A stretch of DNA of 6,394 nt from Aequorivita sp. (GTDB lineage: Bacteria > Bacteroidota > Bacteroidia > Flavobacteriales > Flavobacteriaceae). The notes below the pieces were generated by a model, which saw nothing but the letters and a program-made list of their open reading frames with translations, had not been told where the DNA came from and did not search any database. The first letter of the stretch is position 1; each line of letters starts with the position of its first letter. The stretch is taken from NCBI GenBank assembly GCA_020435865.1, contig JAGQYZ010000120.1, positions 1 to 6,394 of the forward strand, written 5' to 3'. A program made the translations under genes and the position numbers. Positions 1 to 5,428 of this stretch are shown here, one piece after another.

Positions 1-186
1 GTTTACTCCGTTTTGGCACTTCAAAACAATGTGATTTTTCCAAACCTGAATTTTAAAACACCGATGAAGGAATTTTCAATGATTCCCCAAACGGAATTGA
101 AGAAAAAGAAATTAAATACAGTACTTTCAAATTCACTTGGTTTTGGAGGAAATTGTTCAGCGGTAATATTTTCAAAAGAAGCGTGA
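1..186 (+). CDS. Beta-ketoacyl-ACP synthase, C-terminal fragment (5' end outside window)
   Basis: Frame 1 is open from the first base to a TGA at 184-186 and gives 61 residues. The tail contains NSLGFGGNCSAVIF (about residues 44-57 of the fragment), the glycine-rich C-terminal signature of the KAS I/II ketosynthase fold, which normally reads NSFGFGG-N/H followed by a hydrophobic strand. Before it lies the usual proline- and asparagine-containing stretch (IFPNLNF). Such enzymes condense malonyl-ACP with an acyl chain. The active-site Cys and His residues lie upstream of the window, so activity cannot be judged. The next gene is a degenerate ketosynthase homologue whose ATG shares one base with this stop codon. 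This suggests that the two subunits are co-translated as a KS/chain-length-factor pair, with this one as the catalytic half (inference). The family call is secure; the pathway rests on context. Confidence 0.85.
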   Translation, partial: VYSVLALQNNVIFPNLNFKTPMKEFSMIPQTELKKKKLNTVLSNSLGFGGNCSAVIFSKEA

Positions 187-1250
187 TGAAGAAAGTTTAT
201 ATAAATAGCATCGCTTCTATTTCGCCCCAAAAAACCTATGATAATAGTATATTTTTGGATGAAATTACTGATTATAACGACACGGTAATTTTTGCCCAAG
301 ACCCAGATTACAAAAAATACATTCCACCCGCCGCAGCTCGAAGAATGGCGAAAGGCATAAAAATGGGTGTCGTTGCTTCAAAAATTGCAATGGACGAAGC
401 AGGAATTGAAACCGTGGACGCAATCATTACCGGAACGGGAATGGGCTGTATGATTGATTCTGAAAAATTTGTGAGTGCCATAATTGATAACAACGAGCAG
501 TATTTAACTCCAACATCATTTATTCAAAGTACACATAACACCGTTGCTGGGCAGATTGCCTTGGGAATGGAATGCAAAGCTTATAATTTTACGTATGTTC
601 ATTCCGCGATTTCTTTTGAATCTGCTTTGCTTGATGCAAAAATGCAGCTTGAAAATGATGAAGCCGAGCATATTTTGGTTGGAGGCGTTGAGGAATTGGG
701 CGAGCATACCACAAAAGTGCATCGTGTAATAAATCATATAAAACCTAAAGTTGTAACAATTTCAGAAGTTTTAGATTCAAAAACCGAAGGTGCTGTTTTC
801 AGTGAAGGTGCCAATTTCTTTGTGGTTTCCAACAAAAATAAAGAAAGTTGTTATGCTGAATTGGTTGCCGTTGAAACTTTTAATATACTACAAAAAGAAA
901 AGGTTTCCGAAACGATAGAAAGCTTTTTGGAGGATAATAACCTGAAGGCTGCAGATGTTGATGTTGTTATTTTTGGAAACAATGGCGACGTAGATTTTGA
1001 TGGTTTTTATAGCCAACTTTCCGAAGGAATTTTCAGCAAAACCCAACAGGTTTTTTACAAACATTTGGTGGGAGAAAACAACACGGTTTCTGCGTTTGGA
1101 GTTTGGTTGGCTTCAAAAATTTTGAAAACACAAACCATTCCCGAAATTGTAAAAATCAATAAAATCAATCCTTCCAAAATAAAAACGGTTTTGTGTTATA
1201 ACCAATACCGCGGTCAAAACCATAGTCTTGTTCTTCTTAAAAAATGTTGA
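186..1250 (+). CDS. Chain-length-factor-like beta-ketoacyl synthase homologue lacking the catalytic triad
   Basis: This is a 354-residue protein starting MKKVYINS, at an ATG that overlaps the upstream stop by 1 bp. An in-frame ATG at 153 would add 11 residues and 34 bp of overlap and was not chosen. Thiolase-fold ketosynthase landmarks are present: GTGMGCM (83-89), the THNTVAGQIAL stretch (116-126), the nucleophile-elbow region (about 134-150) and a degenerate C-terminal signature YRGQNHSLVLL (341-351). By eye the catalytic Cys position falls on Ser140 (VHSAIS). The first His motif (normally NAHGT) reads GNNGD (264-268). The second (K-x-x-x-G-H) reads KHLVGE, ending in Glu297. With the preceding gene encoding an apparently normal ketosynthase tail, this is best read as the non-condensing partner of a KS:CLF heterodimer, as in aromatic-polyketide and aryl-polyene systems (family knowledge). 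That it sets chain length here is inference. Confidence 0.82.
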   Translation: MKKVYINSIASISPQKTYDNSIFLDEITDYNDTVIFAQDPDYKKYIPPAAARRMAKGIKMGVVASKIAMDEAGIETVDAIITGTGMGCMIDSEKFVSAIIDNNEQYLTPTSFIQSTHNTVAGQIALGMECKAYNFTYVHSAISFESALLDAKMQLENDEAEHILVGGVEELGEHTTKVHRVINHIKPKVVTISEVLDSKTEGAVFSEGANFFVVSNKNKESCYAELVAVETFNILQKEKVSETIESFLEDNNLKAADVDVVIFGNNGDVDFDGFYSQLSEGIFSKTQQVFYKHLVGENNTVSAFGVWLASKILKTQTIPEIVKINKINPSKIKTVLCYNQYRGQNHSLVLLKKC

Positions 1251-2020
1251 GGTTTTATACCATAAACGCACTGGCTTTGGTAGTGTTTTTTGGGCTACTG
1301 CTCGCAGGTTTTTTTGGTAATGTTCCAGCTTGGCTCTATAGTCTTTTCATTTTTATTTGGGTTGTAATTACTGCCATTGGGTCTTTTCAGATTAAATGGA
1401 ACTATCACCTTCAATCCTTCAATCACAATTATAAAATTTCTGAAAATTATATTTCAATCACTTTTGACGATGGACCGAACACAGAATTCACTCCAAAAGT
1501 TTTATCACTTCTGAAAGAATACAATGCAAAAGCCACTTTCTTTTTAATTGGAAAAAACGCCGAAAAGCATCCCGAAATAGTTCGTCAAATTATTGAAGAT
1601 GGCCATACAATTGGCAACCATTCATATTCGCATTCCAAAAACTTTGGGTTTTTTTCTTCGCGAAAAGTTACTGCTGAATTGAAAAAAACCAATTCAATTT
1701 TAAGAGAAATAGCAGGAAAAGAGCTGAAACTTTTTCGTCCACCTTATGGCGTAACCAATCCAAACATCAAAAAAGCTATAAAATGTACAGGGCATTTTTC
1801 AATCGGTTGGAGCAAACGAAGCTTTGATACCACAAACATTTCCGAAGAAAAAATCCTTAAACGCATTACTTCCAACTTAAAAAAAGGTGATATCATTTTA
1901 TTGCACGACACGAGCACAAAAACCGTTGCCGTATTGGAACAGTTATTGTTAACTTTGCCATCGCACAAATTGCAATCGGTCCCGGTGGATCGCTTGCTTG
2001 AAATTGAGGGGTATGCGTAG
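1244..2020 (+). CDS. Membrane-anchored polysaccharide deacetylase (NodB domain, CE4)
   Basis: This is a 258-residue protein whose ATG overlaps the upstream gene by 7 bp. Two hydrophobic helices (about 7-25 and 30-50) are followed by a complete NodB homology domain: motif 1 TFDDGP (73-78; catalytic base Asp75, metal-binding Asp76), motif 2 HSYSH (metal ligands His126 and His130), motif 3 RPPYG (165-169), motif 4 around IGWSKRSFD (187-195, Trp189) and motif 5 LLHD (219-222, His221). All residues needed for a metal-dependent de-N/O-acetylase are present, so it should be active. The usual substrates are acetylated amino sugars, but here it sits among lipid-assembly genes, so its target may be a glycosylated lipid head group. 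That is inference; the substrate cannot be read from sequence. Charges flanking the helices (Arg3 before, Lys51 after, none in the short loop) suggest a hairpin anchor with the catalytic domain facing the cytoplasm. Confidence 0.9.
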   Translation: MLRFYTINALALVVFFGLLLAGFFGNVPAWLYSLFIFIWVVITAIGSFQIKWNYHLQSFNHNYKISENYISITFDDGPNTEFTPKVLSLLKEYNAKATFFLIGKNAEKHPEIVRQIIEDGHTIGNHSYSHSKNFGFFSSRKVTAELKKTNSILREIAGKELKLFRPPYGVTNPNIKKAIKCTGHFSIGWSKRSFDTTNISEEKILKRITSNLKKGDIILLHDTSTKTVAVLEQLLLTLPSHKLQSVPVDRLLEIEGYA

Positions 2021-2642
2021 TTATTTTTTATTCTTATTATTTATTTTTATTGGAAGCTCAATTCAGGCGCAGGAAAGCGAGATGAATACTTCGGAAATTA
2101 CTTCTTTTAAAGAAAAAGTTATTGCTTCCGCAAAAAGTACAAAAACCATTAAAACCGATTTTGTACAATTCAAGCATCTCGATTTTTTGGCTGATGACGT
2201 TAAAACTTCGGGGAAAATGGTTTTTAAGGCACCTAATTTGGTGAAGTGGGAATATACGAATCCGTACAAATACAGCGTGATTTTTAAGGAAGACCAATTG
2301 CTAATCAACGACGGAGGGACGAAAAGTAAAGTGGATATCGGCAACAGCAAACTCTTTAAAAAATTGAATCAATTAATTGTGAATAGTGTAAAAGGCAATA
2401 TGTTCAGTGATTCAGATTTTATGGTTTCATTTTTTAAATCTTCAAAATATAACAAAGCGGTTTTTGTTCCAAAGGATAGCAAAATTGCAAGTTATATCGC
2501 TTCATTTGAGTTGCTTTTCAATAAAGATGACGCCCAGGTTTATGAAGTGAAAATGATAGAACCATCGGAGGATTTTACACGTATTGTATTCACTAATCGC
2601 GTTTTAAACAATACAATAAATGATTCGATTTTTAGCAATTAG
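2013..2642 (+). CDS. LolA-like periplasmic lipid/lipoprotein carrier
   Basis: This is a 209-residue protein. The ATG at 2013 starts MRSYFLFLL, a hydrophobic signal peptide likely cleaved after about QAQ (18-20). An upstream in-frame TTG at 1998 adds only MKLRG and is less likely. A GAGGGG run 2-7 bases before the ATG is purine-rich, but it is also coding sequence of the previous gene, which this one overlaps by 8 bp. LolA hallmarks are the N-terminal helix with TDFVQFKHL (48-56), the strand pair SGKMVFKAPNLVKWEYTNPY (66-85), INDGG (98-102) and a C-terminal TRIVFTN strand (189-195). LolA proteins form an open beta-barrel that carries acylated cargo through the periplasm. Position in a ketosynthase operon next to a lipoprotein, with an MMPL exporter nearby, suggests a dedicated paralogue carrying the locus's own lipid product rather than the housekeeping LolA (inference). 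Confidence 0.87.
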   Translation: MRSYFLFLLFIFIGSSIQAQESEMNTSEITSFKEKVIASAKSTKTIKTDFVQFKHLDFLADDVKTSGKMVFKAPNLVKWEYTNPYKYSVIFKEDQLLINDGGTKSKVDIGNSKLFKKLNQLIVNSVKGNMFSDSDFMVSFFKSSKYNKAVFVPKDSKIASYIASFELLFNKDDAQVYEVKMIEPSEDFTRIVFTNRVLNNTINDSIFSN

Positions 2643-3246
2643 TTTTTTGTCAATTTTTACATTGGCTTCCTGTTCCTTAAAGACTACGGAAGGATTGCGG
2701 CAAGTACATTTCAATAAAATAGAGGTTGAAAATCCTTACTTTTCAAACGCTGAAATTGATTATGTGTACAAAGCTAAAATTGAAATTTATAAAAAGAATT
2801 TTGGTGGAATCTTAATCATAAAAAAGCTAGGGCCCGAAAACCACCGTGTTGTTTTTACAACTGAATTTGGAAGTACGCTTTTCGATTTTGAGTTTGAAGG
2901 TGATACTTTTACAAAGCATTTTATTACAGAAGATTTGGATAAAAAAATTATCGTCAATATTTTAAAAGATGATTTTAAATTATTGGTGAATGAAAGCGCA
3001 AAGGTTTTGGCGGTTTATGAATCGAAAAATCAAAGAATCTACAAAACAGAATCTGATGAAAGTTTCAATTTTTATTTTTTGGAAGACAATTTAGAAAAGC
3101 TTGAAAAAATTGTAAACACATCAAAGACAAAGGAGAAAGTAGTGATTGATTTTACTTCTTCTGAAGAGAATATTGCGGAAGCAATCGTAATACAGCACAA
3201 CAATATCAAGCTAAAAATAGACTTGGAAAAATTCAAAAAAGAATAA
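2620..3246 (+). CDS. Small lipoprotein, possibly DUF3261/LolB-like
   Basis: This is a 208-residue protein whose ATG lies 23 bp inside the LolA-like gene. It has a clear lipoprotein signal peptide: MIRFLAISFLSIFT, then the lipobox LASC (15-18) with Cys18 as the lipidation site. Ser-Leu-Lys follow the Cys. The mature part is predicted to be beta-rich: a strand around 62-70 (GGILIIKKL), then HRVVFTTEFGSTLFDFEFEG (75-94), which alternates hydrophobic residues. The order 'strand, hydrophobic FG-x-x-L-F, x-F-x-G' recalls DUF3261/LolB-type outer-membrane lipoproteins seen beside LolA-like genes in aryl-polyene loci. That resemblance is from memory and weak. The C-terminal part (150-208) is charged and Lys/Glu-rich. 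A role accepting cargo from the LolA-like carrier at the outer membrane would fit the neighbourhood but is inference; the lipoprotein call itself is well supported. Confidence 0.75.
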   Translation: MIRFLAISFLSIFTLASCSLKTTEGLRQVHFNKIEVENPYFSNAEIDYVYKAKIEIYKKNFGGILIIKKLGPENHRVVFTTEFGSTLFDFEFEGDTFTKHFITEDLDKKIIVNILKDDFKLLVNESAKVLAVYESKNQRIYKTESDESFNFYFLEDNLEKLEKIVNTSKTKEKVVIDFTSSEENIAEAIVIQHNNIKLKIDLEKFKKE

Positions 3247-3247
3247 T

Positions 3248-3616
3248 ATGCTCATCGAAGGATTATATAAAATAACTGCAACCGAAAACACCTCCAATGG
3301 TATTTTGGCAAACGTGCATTTGAACAAAGATCACGCTATTTTTAAAGGTCATTTCCCTGGAAATCCTGTAATGCCAGGTGTTTGTATGATTCAGATTATA
3401 AAAGAACTGACCGAGGAAGCTACAGGCAAAAATTTGTTTTTGGCGGTTTCGTCAAACATAAAATTTATGGCAATTATTAACCCAGAAAAAAATTCCGATT
3501 TACAACTAGCTATTGATATTAGTGAAGAAAACGGCGAGGTGAAAGTTAAAAACACCACTTCTTTTGAAAATACCGTTGCGTTGAAACTTAGCGCAACTTT
3601 TAAAATTATAGATTGA
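3248..3616 (+). CDS. Hotdog-fold 3-hydroxyacyl-ACP dehydratase, FabZ-like, with Glu-to-Gln change
   Basis: This is a 122-residue, single-hotdog protein, slightly shorter than typical FabZ (about 140-150). It starts 1 bp after the preceding stop. The signature IFKGHFPGNPVMPGVCMIQI (31-50) is the FabZ/FabA-type active-site segment: His35 in GHFPG is the catalytic His and MPG (42-44) begins the long central helix. In FabZ the catalytic Glu follows 14 residues after the His; here that position is Gln49. The rest matches a hotdog beta-sheet (for example 61-77 and 86-98). Enzymes of this type dehydrate 3-hydroxyacyl-ACP to trans-2-enoyl-ACP. In a ketosynthase locus it would supply the conjugated double bonds of a polyene (inference). 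Whether the Gln form is an active dehydratase, works with another subunit, or is a non-catalytic binder cannot be told from sequence. Confidence 0.85.
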   Translation: MLIEGLYKITATENTSNGILANVHLNKDHAIFKGHFPGNPVMPGVCMIQIIKELTEEATGKNLFLAVSSNIKFMAIINPEKNSDLQLAIDISEENGEVKVKNTTSFENTVALKLSATFKIID

Positions 3617-4104
3617 TGAAATATTTTTTTTTCATAGCTTTTTTTATATGTTTTTTGGGACATTCACAAGATTTGGCAGAACTCCGTTCCCAATATCCAA
3701 AAGCAGATGAGAATGCTGAAATAACTAAAAAACTGAATGGTGAGCTTTCAAATGTTGTTCAAACAGACAATCCTATTTTGGTTGCATATAAAGGAGCGAT
3801 TTTAACTTTAATGGCAAAAGAAGCCAAAAAAATAAAAGACAAAATGAGTTTTTTCAAGGAAGGGGTTTCTTTTTTGGAATCCGCCGTAAAGGCTGATCCC
3901 TTAAACATTGAAATACGTACTATTAGGCTCAGCGTTCAGGAAAGTGCGCCTAGATTTATGGGGTACGATAAATCTGAAGATGAGGATAAAAAATTTATTC
4001 TTGATAATTACATAAAAAGTTCATCCAAAGTGATACGCGAGTTTGTAAGGAATTTTGTCCTGAATTCTGATAGTTTTGATAAATCTGAAAAGGAAACGTT
4101 TTAA
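3616..4104 (+). CDS. Secreted helical protein of unknown function
   Basis: This is a 162-residue protein. Its ATG shares one base with the dehydratase stop (ATGA). A TTG one codon earlier is also in frame but unnecessary. Residues 1-18 form a strongly hydrophobic signal peptide with likely cleavage near GHSQ/D (15-19); there is no lipobox. The mature part is predicted helical, with a TPR-like arrangement of small and hydrophobic residues across about 51-93. The segment DPLNIEIRTIRLSVQ (94-108) leads into APRFMGYDKSEDEDKKFI (111-128), which looks like the conserved core of the family. I do not recognise a named domain. The first coding bases include a run of nine T (3624-3632). Last gene of the tightly packed block, it probably works in the periplasm with the LolA-like carrier and lipoprotein, but no function can be assigned. 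Confidence 0.75.
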   Translation: MKYFFFIAFFICFLGHSQDLAELRSQYPKADENAEITKKLNGELSNVVQTDNPILVAYKGAILTLMAKEAKKIKDKMSFFKEGVSFLESAVKADPLNIEIRTIRLSVQESAPRFMGYDKSEDEDKKFILDNYIKSSSKVIREFVRNFVLNSDSFDKSEKETF

Positions 4105-4134
4105 GAATTATTTTTATTAAAACAAAAACAATTC
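4105..4134. repeat. AT-rich inverted repeat directly after the operon stop; possible terminator
   Basis: A 30-base palindrome begins at the base after the TAA stop: GAATT at 4105-4109 pairs with AATTC at 4130-4134. Inside, TTTTT (4111-4115) pairs with AAAAA (4124-4128, reading inward as 4124-4120), then TT with AA around a 2-base centre. On the + strand two A-C mismatches interrupt it (4110/4129 and 4116/4123). On the - strand the same positions become G-U wobbles, so the hairpin is continuous there. It may mark the transcript end of the first block, but it has no GC stem and no clean downstream U-run, so terminator function is only tentative. Confidence 0.4.
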
Positions 4135-4161
4135 TTCAATTCCAATTTAATTCCTAAAACC

Positions 4162-4169
4162 TATATTTG
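4162..4169 (+). promoter_or_regulatory. Candidate Bacteroidota -7 box (TATATTTG)
   Basis: TATATTTG matches the TAnnTTTG -7 element of Bacteroidota sigma-70-type promoters exactly. It lies in the only sizeable gap between genes, 65 bp upstream of the glycosyltransferase ATG. No convincing TTG-type -33 element is visible 19-21 bp upstream, where the sequence is AT-rich. If used, transcription would start around 4174-4178, inside the left arm of the downstream palindrome, giving a leader of about 60 nt. Confidence 0.4.
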
Positions 4170-4220
4170 CTCTGCGCCTTTGCGGCAATTTTGCACCGCG
4201 GATACTTAAAGTTCGCAGAG
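4170..4220. repeat. Interrupted palindrome, probable interspersed repeat
   Basis: The outer arms CTCTGCG (4170-4176) and CGCAGAG (4214-4220) are perfect inverted copies. A nested inner pair GCGG (4182-4185) and CCGC (4196-4199) encloses CAA/TTG (4186-4188 with 4191-4193). The element is far richer in GC than the surrounding DNA. The 'ctctgcg-cctttgcgg' wording resembles short repeats that, from memory, recur between genes in many Bacteroidota genomes. It ends 14 bp before the glycosyltransferase ATG, so it would form a structured 5' leader. The palindrome is directly visible; its repeat-family status is not. Confidence 0.6.
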
Positions 4221-4234
4221 ATTAATATTCCCAA

Positions 4235-5428
4235 ATGAACCAAAATCTACTTTCAGAAAAATTCAAAGCCCTGAAATGTTGCGTAATTATTCCTACCTAC
4301 AATAATTGCAAAACACTACAACAAGTTATTGAGGGTGTTTTGGTTTATACCGAAAATGTGATTGTAGTAAATGACGGCTCTACGGATTCTAGTGCTGAAA
4401 TATTGCGTCAATTTTCGCAAGTTCAACAAATTCATCTTTCTAAAAATAAAGGAAAAGGCAATGCGCTGCAGCAGGGGTTTAAACATGCGGATAGTTTGGG
4501 TTATGATTATGCAATAACAATAGATAGTGATGGACAACATTTTCCCGAAGATATTCCTGTGTTTATTGAAACCTTGAAAAATGAAACTAATAAAGAGGTA
4601 TTATTGATTGGTTCCCGAAATATGACGCAACATGGCATTCCAAAAAAAAGCAGTTTTGGTAACAAATTTTCCAACTTCTGGTTTTGGGTAGAAACAGGCA
4701 ATCGGTTGCAGGACACACAATCGGGTTTTAGATTGTATCCGATTTTTGCGATGAAGAATTTGAAATTTTATACCAAAAAGTTTGAGTTTGAAATTGAAGC
4801 CATCGTAAAAGCGGCTTGGAACGATATTGAAGTAAAAAATATACCAATTCAAGTACATTATGAATTGGAAGATCGGGTTTCACATTTTCGTCCGTTTAAG
4901 GATTTTACGCGAATTAGTATATTAAATACGTGGTTCGTGCTCGTTACTTTTTTCTATATAAAACCTCGAAACATCTATAGAAAACTAAAAAAAAAGGGTT
5001 TTAAAAGGTTTATAATGGAAGACCTTTTGGGCAGTGATGATTCCGTTGAAAAAAAATCACTTTCTATTGCACTAGGGGTTTTTATTGGCCTTTCGCCAAT
5101 TTGGGGTTTTCATACCGTAACCGTTATTTTTTTGGCATTATTATTAAAGCTCAACAAAGTGATTGCTTTTGCTTTTTCAAATGTGAGCCTGCCGCCGTTT
5201 ATTCCTTTAATACTTTTCTTAAGTTTAAAGTTAGGCAGTTGGCTTTTGGGAGAAAATTTTGTGCTTTCCATGAGTGAAATTGATCCAAGTATTGAGTTGG
5301 TGAAATATTTAAAATCCTATATTGTTGGCAGTTTAGTACTTTCAGTCACTATGGCGATTGTTTGCGGTCTCTTGAGCTACGTTTTCTTGACGTTGCTTAA
5401 GCGAAAAAAGATTCTTGGAAATGGGTAA
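4235..5428 (+). CDS. Family-2 glycosyltransferase fused to DUF2062 membrane domain
   Basis: This is a 397-residue protein starting MNQNLLSEKF. It is the first gene after the 130 bp gap. The N-terminal GT-A domain (about 14-225) has VIIPTYNN (17-24), NDGSTD (46-51), the metal/nucleotide-binding DSDG (97-100) followed by QHFPED, and QDTQSGFRLY (159-168), the acceptor-side motif of DPM1/polyprenyl-phosphate-type GT2 enzymes. A short basic linker (about 249-258, KKKGFKR) leads to a DUF2062 domain (about 258-390): SIALGVFIGLSPIWGFHTV (276-294), a helix with SLPPFIPLI (318-326), and a last helix (361-388). The sugar is probably transferred to a lipid at the cytoplasmic face of the inner membrane. 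GT2 genes occur in flexirubin/aryl-polyene loci, which fits the neighbours; donor and acceptor are unknown. An A-tract and hairpin lie at the domain junction, and Met261 could be an internal start for DUF2062 alone. Confidence 0.9.
   Translation: MNQNLLSEKFKALKCCVIIPTYNNCKTLQQVIEGVLVYTENVIVVNDGSTDSSAEILRQFSQVQQIHLSKNKGKGNALQQGFKHADSLGYDYAITIDSDGQHFPEDIPVFIETLKNETNKEVLLIGSRNMTQHGIPKKSSFGNKFSNFWFWVETGNRLQDTQSGFRLYPIFAMKNLKFYTKKFEFEIEAIVKAAWNDIEVKNIPIQVHYELEDRVSHFRPFKDFTRISILNTWFVLVTFFYIKPRNIYRKLKKKGFKRFIMEDLLGSDDSVEKKSLSIALGVFIGLSPIWGFHTVTVIFLALLLKLNKVIAFAFSNVSLPPFIPLILFLSLKLGSWLLGENFVLSMSEIDPSIELVKYLKSYIVGSLVLSVTMAIVCGLLSYVFLTLLKRKKILGNG
4990..5028 (+). promoter_or_regulatory. Candidate -1 frameshift signal between GT2 and DUF2062 domains
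   Basis: Heptamer A AAA AAG (4990-4996) is in the correct phase (codons 253-254 are AAA AAG). Six bases later comes a perfect 7-bp stem AAAAGGT (5003-5009) / ACCTTTT (5022-5028), extendable inward by a U-G and a U-A pair. A -1 slip would read GGG TTT TAA and stop at 5002-5004, releasing a glycosyltransferase of about 256 residues without the membrane domain. The arrangement resembles E. coli dnaX, but A-runs are common in this AT-rich DNA and the stem is A/T-heavy, so function is speculative. Confidence 0.22.

Noticed and set aside
153..185. Upstream in-frame ATG for the chain-length-factor-like gene
   Set aside because: It would add MFSGNIFKRSV, which is not ketosynthase-like, and overlap the preceding gene by 34 bp. 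The ATG at 186 begins the family-typical MKKVYI strand and forms a neat ATGA junction.
21..299. Open reading frame of 92 codons on the - strand
   Set aside because: It overlaps the well-supported ketosynthase tail and the start of the chain-length-factor-like gene, and its translation has no recognisable motif.
1998..2012. TTG start for the LolA-like protein
   Set aside because: The ATG at 2013 directly begins a good signal peptide, and the TTG adds only five residues.
2058..2350. Two overlapping - strand reading frames of 79 and 95 codons
   Set aside because: Both lie wholly inside the LolA-like gene in antisense. Neither has motifs, and both are easily explained as chance open frames.
4135..4234. 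tRNA, riboswitch or small gene in the intergenic gap
   Set aside because: The palindrome is too short and lacks cloverleaf features. No open frame of useful length with a start exists, and no known riboswitch core was recognised.
4646..4656. Second A-run in the glycosyltransferase gene as a frameshift site
   Set aside because: It lies inside the catalytic domain and no downstream stem was seen. It shows that A-runs are common here, which lowers confidence in the site at 4990.
4316..4858. Three - strand open frames (about 69-85 codons)
   Set aside because: They are antisense to the conserved glycosyltransferase domain and mutually overlapping, with no domain features.
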